A stretch of DNA of 11,548 bases from Flavobacterium sp. UBA7680 (GTDB taxonomy: Bacteria > Bacteroidota > Bacteroidia > Flavobacteriales > Flavobacteriaceae), in contig NZ_DLHA01000049.1 of NCBI RefSeq assembly GCF_002482975.1, positions 1-11,548 on the forward strand, in the 5' to 3' direction. The translations under genes and the position numbers were made by a program. Position 1 is the first letter of the stretch. Every line of letters starts with the position of its first letter. This document shows positions 6,160-11,548 of the stretch, piece by piece. A model generated the notes under the pieces. That model was given only the letters and a program-made list of their open reading frames with translations. It ran no database searches and was not told where the DNA came from.

Positions 6160-8280
6160 CTATTTAGCACTTAAATGCTTTCTCTCCAAAAATGCCAAGC
6201 CAAATCTAATTTTATCATAAGACATTTTTTCTTCAAAGTGTTCAAAATAAGGTCGTAAAGCGCTAGGATTTTCTAATTCTAACTGAGCTTTTTCAATTTC
6301 AATAATTTCTTTATCAGAAACAAACTGGCTTAAATCAAAATCGTTTCCGTCCACATATAATTTTGCTAAATGAGAAACAATCGTGGTTTCTCCTAGATTT
6401 CTTTGTCCGGCGATTTCTTCAATAGAAAGTCCGTTTTGAAATAACTCTAGAGTTTTAGCGTACGTACTTTCCTTTTTATCTTTTTTAACGACGGATTTAT
6501 TTCTTTGAAACTCAATAATTGCTTTAATAAAGTCTGCTCCATATTTTTCGAGTTTTGCTTTTCCAACACCTTCTACAGCAAGGAAATCTTCGTCACTCAT
6601 TGGTCTCAAAATTTCCATATGTCTTAACGAAGCGTCACTAAAAATGACGTATGCCGGAACTTCTTCTTCCTGAGCAATTTCATAGCGTAATTTTCGAAGT
6701 GTTTCAAAAAGTGAATTTTTCGCTGCTGTTTTTGCTTTCTCTTGTTTTACTTCATTTTTGTCAATTACTTTCTTAACAACCGTTGTCAGTTTTACTTTTT
6801 CTCCTTCAAACAAAACTTTTTTAGCAAAAGGTGTTAATAAAATTTTATTATGCTGGTGAAACGCAATTTCACAATACCCTAGATTAATCAGCTGAATGAG
6901 GTATTGATTCCAATCGTACCAGGAAATATCGGCACCAATTCCGTACGTTTTTAGCGTTTGATAATTTTTTTCGTAGATATACGCGTTTTTTGAGCCTCTT
7001 AAAAAGTCAACAATTACGGCCAAAGGTTCTGTTTCTTGTAATCTTGTAATAGCAGAAAGGGCTTTTTGCGCGAGAATCGTTCCATCGAAAAATGTTGGCG
7101 GATTTTTGCAAATATCACAATTACCGCAATTTTCTGTAACCAGTTCTCCAAAATAAGAAAGAAGAATTTTTCGTCTGCAGCTTACTGCGTCTGCATATTG
7201 CTTCATTCGTTCTAATTTCGCAAGCTGAACATCAGAATTCAATCCTTCAGAAGCAAATTTTTGAAGCTGAATTACATCGGCATAACTTTCAAATAAAACA
7301 GTTTCAGCCGGTAATCCGTCGCGGCCAGCACGTCCAATTTCCTGATAATAACCTTCAATATTTTTAGGCAAATTATAATGAATAACCCAGCGAACATTTG
7401 ATTTGTCGATTCCCATTCCAAATGCAATCGTAGCACAGACAACCTGACAATCATCATTAATAAACTGATCCTGAGTTTTTGCTCGGGTTGTATTGTCTAA
7501 ACCTGCATGATAAGCTTTTGCGACAATTCCGTTTTTAGATAATTTCTCCGCAAGTTCTTCGGTCGTTTTTCGGCTTAAACAATAAATAATTCCTGATTCA
7601 TTGGGTTTGTTTTCGACAAAATCAATGATTTGTTTTACACGATCTAAAGCTGGTCGTACTTCAAGGCTTAAATTTGCGCGATCAAAAGAGGCAACAAAAG
7701 TTTTTGGGCTTTTTAAATTTAATTGTTTGGTTATATCTACACGTGTTGCTTTATCGGCTGTTGCAGTTAAAGCTAAAACTGGAGTAGAAGGGAAGCGGTT
7801 TTTTAAATATCCTAAATTGGTATATGCAGGTCTAAAATCATGACCCCATGACGAAATACAATGCGCTTCGTCAATGGCAATTAAACTAATTGTCAATTCG
7901 TTAAAAACATTATCTAAATACGATAAACTTTCCGGAGCAATATAAACAAGTTTGAAATTATTCGACCTTAAATTATCGATATAAAATTGCTGTTCTTCAG
8001 ATGATTGACTGCTGTTGATATAACATGCGGCAATTCCGTTTGTTTTTAAACTATCAACCTGATCTTTCATCAAGGCAATTAAAGGCGAAATAACAATAGT
8101 TATTCCAGGTAATATAAGCGCCGGCAACTGAAAACATATCGATTTTCCACCACCAGTAGGCATAATAGCTAATGTATCTTGTCCAGATAAAATAGTTTTT
8201 ATTATCGTTTCTTGATTTGGCCTGAATTTTTCAAATCCGAAATTTTCTTTCAGTTTGGCGTGTAGTAATTCTGATTTCAT
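6160..8280 (-). CDS. recQ: ATP-dependent DNA helicase RecQ
   Basis: This 706-residue SF2 3'-5' helicase unwinds DNA in recombination and replication-fork repair. The Q-motif region is FGFEKFRPNQE (14-24) and Walker A is MPTGGGKS (40-47). The DEAH box is at 137-140, followed by the aromatic-rich loop CISSWGHDFRP (141-151). Motif III is LTATA (171-175) and motif VI is YYQEIGRAGRDG (311-322). The RQC zinc site is C368, C385, C388 and C391, followed by a winged helix up to about residue 500. An HRDC domain spans about 522-595, with LRPMSDEDFLAVEGVGKAKL inside it. A C-terminal extension of about 100 residues (604-706), including GLSIEEIAGQRNLGETTIVS, looks like the extra helix-turn-helix (HTH_40-type) seen in many bacterial RecQ proteins. 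The ATG at 8278-8280 fits the family N-terminus. It appears monocistronic and converges on the ppc-dinB transcript across the repeat region. Confidence 0.97.
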   Translation of the reverse strand: MKSELLHAKLKENFGFEKFRPNQETIIKTILSGQDTLAIMPTGGGKSICFQLPALILPGITIVISPLIALMKDQVDSLKTNGIAACYINSSQSSEEQQFYIDNLRSNNFKLVYIAPESLSYLDNVFNELTISLIAIDEAHCISSWGHDFRPAYTNLGYLKNRFPSTPVLALTATADKATRVDITKQLNLKSPKTFVASFDRANLSLEVRPALDRVKQIIDFVENKPNESGIIYCLSRKTTEELAEKLSKNGIVAKAYHAGLDNTTRAKTQDQFINDDCQVVCATIAFGMGIDKSNVRWVIHYNLPKNIEGYYQEIGRAGRDGLPAETVLFESYADVIQLQKFASEGLNSDVQLAKLERMKQYADAVSCRRKILLSYFGELVTENCGNCDICKNPPTFFDGTILAQKALSAITRLQETEPLAVIVDFLRGSKNAYIYEKNYQTLKTYGIGADISWYDWNQYLIQLINLGYCEIAFHQHNKILLTPFAKKVLFEGEKVKLTTVVKKVIDKNEVKQEKAKTAAKNSLFETLRKLRYEIAQEEEVPAYVIFSDASLRHMEILRPMSDEDFLAVEGVGKAKLEKYGADFIKAIIEFQRNKSVVKKDKKESTYAKTLELFQNGLSIEEIAGQRNLGETTIVSHLAKLYVDGNDFDLSQFVSDKEIIEIEKAQLELENPSALRPYFEHFEEKMSYDKIRFGLAFLERKHLSAK

Positions 8281-8363
8281 ATTGGCGAATAATTTATACT
8301 TTAAAAATATCTTTCAAAATATAAATATAGTAATTTTCTTATAATTTTGTTTGTATGATAAAT

Positions 8364-8392
8364 AAAAAAGGAACTCAAAATAGAGTTCCTTT
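8364..8392 (-). terminator. Rho-independent terminator of the acidic-protein gene / polyamine cluster
   Basis: AAAGGAACTC (8367-8376) and GAGTTCCTTT (8383-8392) form a perfect 10-bp stem around a 6-base loop. On the minus strand the stem is followed by a T-run (A-run at 8364-8369 on this strand). It is about 25 bp after the stop of the acidic-protein gene. Confidence 0.9.
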
Positions 8393-8415
8393 GTCTTTAT
8401 TTTAAAAGTAAATGA

Positions 8416-8829
8416 TTAATCTTCATCGTCCTCATCTTCGTCATCGTCAGCAATATCGTCTGGATCTCTGTCTTCATCGTCATCATCACCACCATCCACG
8501 TCTGGTTTATCTAGATTGTCATCATCGTCATCGTCATCATCTGCAGCATCATCATCAAGATCAAGACCTTTAACTGGTTCGATTGTATCAACATCAAGAT
8601 CGATATCATCATCTTCATCATAATTTTCGATTCTGTCAGCAAGTTTAGTACTGATTTTTACTAAATAAATAGTGTCTTCAGTACGAACTTCAACAGCTTC
8701 TACTAATTCGTTTTTAGCGTTTCTAAAACGGATAACATCCGAATCATCATAACCATCAGGAAATTTTTCAACCAAAAGGTTTAAAATTTCATTTGTCAGT
8801 TTGGCGTAGTCTACTATAACTCTTTTCAT
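8416..8829 (-). CDS. Conserved-looking small protein with an extremely acidic Asp-rich C-terminal tail, function unknown
   Basis: This 137-residue protein has two halves. Residues 1-69 look like a compact folded domain, beginning MKRVIVDYAKLTNEILNLLV with FPDGYDDSDVIRFRNAKNE following. I recall similar sequences in Flavobacteriia but know no function. Residues 70-137 are a disordered tail in which 43 of 68 residues are Asp or Glu, including a run of eight Asp. There is no signal peptide or membrane segment. The start lies only 9 bp after the deoxyhypusine-synthase-like stop, and a terminator follows, so the two are almost certainly co-transcribed. A folded head plus polyacidic tail is reminiscent of the delta subunit of Firmicutes RNA polymerase and of nucleic-acid-mimic or chaperone proteins, but this is only an architectural analogy. 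The tail could also bind cations such as polyamines. Confidence 0.85.
   Translation of the reverse strand: MKRVIVDYAKLTNEILNLLVEKFPDGYDDSDVIRFRNAKNELVEAVEVRTEDTIYLVKISTKLADRIENYDEDDDIDLDVDTIEPVKGLDLDDDAADDDDDDDDNLDKPDVDGGDDDDEDRDPDDIADDDEDEDDED
8419..8622 (-). repeat. GAT/GAC-rich trinucleotide tract encoding the acidic tail
   Basis: The codons for residues 70-137 of the acidic protein are mostly GAT, GAC and GAA, giving imperfect TCATCATCGTCATCG-type repeats on the plus strand (densest about 8516-8565). Such tracts can gain or lose triplets without breaking the frame. Confidence 0.7.
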
Positions 8830-8838
8830 AAAAATATC

Positions 8839-9807
8839 CTATAAATCTAATAAATATGCAAAAATTAACGGTGCAACAATTGTAGCATCCGACTCAATAA
8901 TAAATTTAGGGGTTTTGATATCTAATTTACCCCATGTGATTTTTTCATTTGGAACTGCTCCTGAATAAGAACCATAACTAGTTGTTGAATCAGAAATTTG
9001 GCAGAAATAGCTCCAGAATGGAACATCATGCATTTCCATATCCTGGTACAACATTGGTACAACACAAATAGGAAAATCTCCAGCGATACCACCACCAATT
9101 TGGAAGAATCCAATACCGTTTTGGCTGTTTTTTGAATACCAATCAGCAAGGAAAGTCATGTATTCAATACCAGACTTCATTGTAGATGCTTTCAATTCAC
9201 CTTTAATTACGTATGATGCAAAAATGTTACCCATTGTACTATCTTCCCATCCCGGAACAATAATAGGTAAATTTTTCTCAGCAGCAGCATACATCCAGCT
9301 GTCTTTTAAGTCAATTTCGTAGTATTCTTCTAAAACGCCTGATAATAACATTTTGTACATGAATTCATGTGGGAAATAACGTTCTCCTTTATCATCAGCA
9401 TCTTTCCAGATTTTATAGATGTGTTTTTGTAAACGTCTAAAAGCCTCATGCTCAGGAATACAAGTATCTGTAACACGGTTTAATCCTCTTTCCAGTAAAG
9501 CCCATTCGTCTTCTGGTGTCAAATCACGGTAATTAGGAACTCTTTCGTAGTGAGAGTGAGCTACTAAATTCATGATATCTTCTTCTAGATTGGCTCCAGT
9601 ACATGAAATAATTTGTACTTTATCTTGTCTAATTATTTCCGCAAAAATTTTACCAATTTCTGCTGTACTCATTGCACCGGCCATACTCACCAACATTTTA
9701 GATCCATTAGCTAATTGTTGTTCGTATTCTTTGGCTGCATCTACAAGTGAAGCAGAATTAAAGTGTAAATAATGTTTTTCAATAAACTGACTGATTGGTC
9801 CTTTCAT
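8839..9807 (-). CDS. Deoxyhypusine synthase family protein (bacterial DHS-like)
   Basis: This 322-residue protein belongs to the NAD-dependent deoxyhypusine / homospermidine synthase family. Visible marks are VSMAGAMSTAEIGK (40-53) and SCTGANLEEDIMNL (68-81), the latter matching the TTAGGVEED region of eukaryotic DHS. FFQIGGGIAGDF (234-245) follows. The catalytic segment SGAVPNEKITWGKLDI (282-297) places K294 at the position of the lysine that carries the aminobutyl intermediate (human K329, in a WGK motif). DHS transfers the aminobutyl group of spermidine to eIF5A, but bacteria lack eIF5A; characterised bacterial relatives make homospermidine from putrescine or spermidine. The neighbouring arginine decarboxylase supports a polyamine role. 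It lies 109 bp after speA, so it may share a transcript or have its own promoter, and 9 bp before the acidic-tail gene. The active site looks intact; the physiological acceptor is unknown. Confidence 0.88.
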   Translation of the reverse strand: MKGPISQFIEKHYLHFNSASLVDAAKEYEQQLANGSKMLVSMAGAMSTAEIGKIFAEIIRQDKVQIISCTGANLEEDIMNLVAHSHYERVPNYRDLTPEDEWALLERGLNRVTDTCIPEHEAFRRLQKHIYKIWKDADDKGERYFPHEFMYKMLLSGVLEEYYEIDLKDSWMYAAAEKNLPIIVPGWEDSTMGNIFASYVIKGELKASTMKSGIEYMTFLADWYSKNSQNGIGFFQIGGGIAGDFPICVVPMLYQDMEMHDVPFWSYFCQISDSTTSYGSYSGAVPNEKITWGKLDIKTPKFIIESDATIVAPLIFAYLLDL

Positions 9808-9835
9808 TTTGTTTTTTGTTTTTTTGTTTTTTTTG
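9808..9835 (-). promoter_or_regulatory. A-rich 5' leader of the DHS-like gene with stepped homopolymer runs
   Basis: Directly before the ATG the minus strand reads C-A8-C-A7-C-A6-C-A3 (T runs at 9827-9834, 9819-9825 and 9812-9817 on this strand). It has no Shine-Dalgarno sequence. This fits SD-independent, A-rich initiation of Bacteroidota, and the runs are prone to slippage. Confidence 0.5.
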
Positions 9836-9916
9836 AATTAAAAGTTTTTAACCTTTTGGATATATGCAAATTAATAATTTTCTAATTATTAACCTTAACT
9901 ATTTTACAGTTTTTTT

Positions 9917-11320
9917 TTACAATTTTTTCTTGTAACCTAATATTTTTAATACGTCGTCTGAAGTCTGTTGTTCAGAGAAAACTTCTGTTGCCAGAATTCC
10001 ATTTTCATCACGATCTATCAAAATATGTTTTGGCTGCGGAATCAAACAGTGGTGTAAACCTCCGTAACCTCCAATTGTTTCCTGATATGCTCCAGTATTA
10101 AAGAAACCGATATATAACGGCTTTTCCTTGTTATATTTAGGCAGATAAATGGCGTTCATATTCTGTTCTGAATTGTAATAATCATCACTATCACATGTCA
10201 ATCCTCCTAACAGAACCCGCTCGTATGTATCATTCCAGCGATTAATTGCCAGCATAATAAAACGTTTATTGATAGCCCAAGTATCTGGAAGAGTAGTAAT
10301 GAAAGATGAATCGATCATATTCCATTTTTCTCTATCGTTTTGTTGTTTTTGATACAAAATCTGATAGATTGCACCAGCACTTTCACCTACAGTAAACGAC
10401 CCAAATTCAGTAAATATATTAGGAACATCAACTTCAGCTTCCTCACAAGCTATTTTAATTTGATTGATAATTTCATCAATCATATATTGATAATCATATT
10501 CAAAAGCCAGCGAGTTTTTAATTGGGAAACCACCTCCAATATTCAAACCATCAAGAGTAGGGCATTCCTTTTTAAGTGCAATATATACTTTAATACATTT
10601 TACAAGCTCGTTCCAGTAATATGATGTATCATTTATTCCGGTATTGATGAAAAAGTGAAGCATTTTCAGCTCTAATTTATCATTTTCCTGAATTTGTTTT
10701 TTGTAAAATGAAACGATATTTCTATAACCAATTCCTAATCTTGAAGTATAAAACTCAAATTTAGGTTCTTCTTCGGCCGCAATACGAATTCCTATTTTGA
10801 ATTTTCCTTTGATTTCTGCCTGAAGCAAATCAAGTTCTTCATAATTGTCAATAATCGGAATAGTATTTTTATGTCCGTTATTGATCAATCTCGCAATATT
10901 GCTAATGTATTCGTCTCTTTTAAAACCGTTGCAAATTACATAGGTACTTTTGTTGATTTTACCATTTTCTAATAAATTTTCAACAATATTAATATCAAAT
11001 GCAGATGATGTTTCAACATGAATATTATTCTTGAAAGCTTCATTCATAATATACTCAAAATGAGAGCTTTTTGTACAATAACAATAATAATATTTTGCCT
11101 CATATTTGTTCTTTTCCATTGAATTTCTGAACCAGGTCTTTGCCTTATTAATGTTTTCAGAAATTTGAGGTAAGTAAGTAAACTTTAACGGTGTACCATA
11201 TTGTTCAACCAATTTCATCAAATCGATGTTGTGAAACTGAAGGTTGTCTTTGTTTAGTTTAAATTCCTCTTGTGGAAAGTAATATGTTTGATTTATTAGG
11301 TCCGAATATTTTGTATTCAT
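9917..11320 (-). CDS. speA: Arginine decarboxylase (PLP-dependent, alanine-racemase-fold decarboxylase)
   Basis: This 467-residue protein of the fold-III PLP decarboxylase family converts L-arginine to agmatine, the first step of agmatine-route polyamine synthesis. The N-terminal barrel has YYYCYCTKSSHF (77-88) with K84 as the probable PLP lysine. HFFINTG (222-228) is the histidine region that stacks on PLP, and NIGGGFP (260-266) is the phosphate-binding glycine loop. FTEFGSFTVGESA (303-315) follows. The C-terminal half has LTCDSDDYY (374-382), where C376-D377 match the catalytic CD of the ornithine/arginine decarboxylase family, and GFFNTGAYQE (405-414). The length and sequence style match the roughly 465-residue enzymes annotated as arginine decarboxylase in Flavobacteria rather than the E. 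coli SpeA (over 600 residues). Diaminopimelate or ornithine specificity cannot be wholly excluded. The gene leads the leftward cluster. No agmatinase (speB) lies between it and the DHS-like gene. Confidence 0.85.
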   Translation of the reverse strand: MNTKYSDLINQTYYFPQEEFKLNKDNLQFHNIDLMKLVEQYGTPLKFTYLPQISENINKAKTWFRNSMEKNKYEAKYYYCYCTKSSHFEYIMNEAFKNNIHVETSSAFDINIVENLLENGKINKSTYVICNGFKRDEYISNIARLINNGHKNTIPIIDNYEELDLLQAEIKGKFKIGIRIAAEEEPKFEFYTSRLGIGYRNIVSFYKKQIQENDKLELKMLHFFINTGINDTSYYWNELVKCIKVYIALKKECPTLDGLNIGGGFPIKNSLAFEYDYQYMIDEIINQIKIACEEAEVDVPNIFTEFGSFTVGESAGAIYQILYQKQQNDREKWNMIDSSFITTLPDTWAINKRFIMLAINRWNDTYERVLLGGLTCDSDDYYNSEQNMNAIYLPKYNKEKPLYIGFFNTGAYQETIGGYGGLHHCLIPQPKHILIDRDENGILATEVFSEQQTSDDVLKILGYKKKL

Positions 11321-11382
11321 TTATATTTCAATATTTTAAGTAGTAATTATTAAATTTAGTGATTTTATTCTAAATTTAAAAT

Positions 11383-11547
11383 TCATACTCTAATATTAGC
11401 AAATATAATTTGCAGTTTTTCGTGTTCTGCTTTTGAGCATTGAAAAACATCAAAACAAAATGGGCTTTTGCTATTATAAAAACGATTCAACATTCTAAGT
11501 AAAGAACTGTTGAGACGGTTTCTGTAAGAGCTGAATTGTCTTTGTTT
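11383..11547 (-). CDS. Possible C-terminal fragment of an unrecognised protein entering from the right edge
   Basis: A minus-strand frame is open from the window edge for 54 residues to a TGA at 11383-11385. It includes RMLNRFYNSKSPFCFDVF and ends EKLQIIFANIRV. I do not recognise it. The frame has no stop over 162 AT-rich bases, but that is short enough to be chance. If real, its end overlaps the possible speA -7 element. Apart from this, the 228 bases right of speA (11321-11548) contain nothing I can name. Confidence 0.2.
   Translation of the reverse strand, partial: KQRQFSSYRNRLNSSLLRMLNRFYNSKSPFCFDVFQCSKAEHEKLQIIFANIRV
11399..11413 (-). promoter_or_regulatory. Possible speA -7 element within a GCAAAT-ATA-ATTTGC palindrome
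   Basis: On the minus strand TATATTTG (CAAATATA at 11400-11407) matches TAnnTTTG exactly, about 80 bp before the speA ATG. It is embedded in a 15-bp inverted repeat with perfect 6-bp arms, which could be an operator. No good -33 TTG was found at the expected distance, so this is weak. Confidence 0.35.
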
Positions 11548-11548
11548 A

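Noticed and set aside
7601..7843. 80-residue plus-strand open frame inside recQ
   Set aside because: It is antisense to the RecQ helicase core, whose motifs are all in the other frame.
9871..9892. TTAATAATT-TTCT-AATTATTAA hairpin between speA and the DHS-like gene as a terminator
   Set aside because: The 9-bp stem is entirely A-T and lacks a proper T-tract in the direction of transcription. It may be chance in AT-rich sequence, so I do not use it to split the cluster.
10340..10624. 94-residue plus-strand open frame inside speA
   Set aside because: It is antisense to a well-supported decarboxylase gene and has no recognisable domain or conserved start; it is a shadow frame.

Overview
The window looks like chromosomal DNA from a Flavobacterium-like member of the Bacteroidota. 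It is AT-rich, gene starts lack Shine-Dalgarno sequences and have A-rich leaders, and several promoters fit the Bacteroidota TTG / TAnnTTTG pattern. The protein variants also fit: a Bacteroidota-type PEP carboxylase, a RecQ with a C-terminal helix-turn-helix, and a deoxyhypusine-synthase-like protein beside arginine decarboxylase. No phage, transposase, CRISPR array, tRNA or rRNA was seen.

Layout. Bases 1-154 hold the 3' end of a probable lysophospholipid acyltransferase. A small XRE-type regulator (238-690, minus) is transcribed away from a cytosolic M14-family zinc carboxypeptidase (1003-2157, plus). The 312-bp gap between them carries six copies of one palindrome, TTTAC-N4-GTAAA, three next to each gene. 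One copy covers the regulator's start codon. Others coincide with the predicted -7 elements of both genes, so this looks like an autoregulated divergent switch. Next come an Lrp/AsnC regulator (2235-2714) with a clear terminator, then PEP carboxylase (ppc, 2808-5393) followed 30 bp later by a DinB-fold protein (5424-5939) and a strong terminator.

The convergent gap 5940-6159 contains that terminator, a large inverted repeat with 27-bp perfect arms, and a second repeat-like segment with a small GC-rich hairpin. It is followed by recQ (6160-8280, minus).

The right part reads leftward as a polyamine-related cluster. Arginine decarboxylase (9917-11320) is followed by a deoxyhypusine-synthase-family enzyme (8839-9807). 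Nine bases later comes a conserved-looking small protein with an extremely acidic Asp-rich tail (8416-8829), closed by a rho-independent terminator. Bacteria have no eIF5A, so the deoxyhypusine-synthase-like enzyme probably acts on a polyamine or another protein.

Most genes are ordinary housekeeping or accessory genes. The points most worth follow-up are the six-site operator array with its regulator/peptidase pair, and the deoxyhypusine-synthase-like / acidic-tail gene pair.
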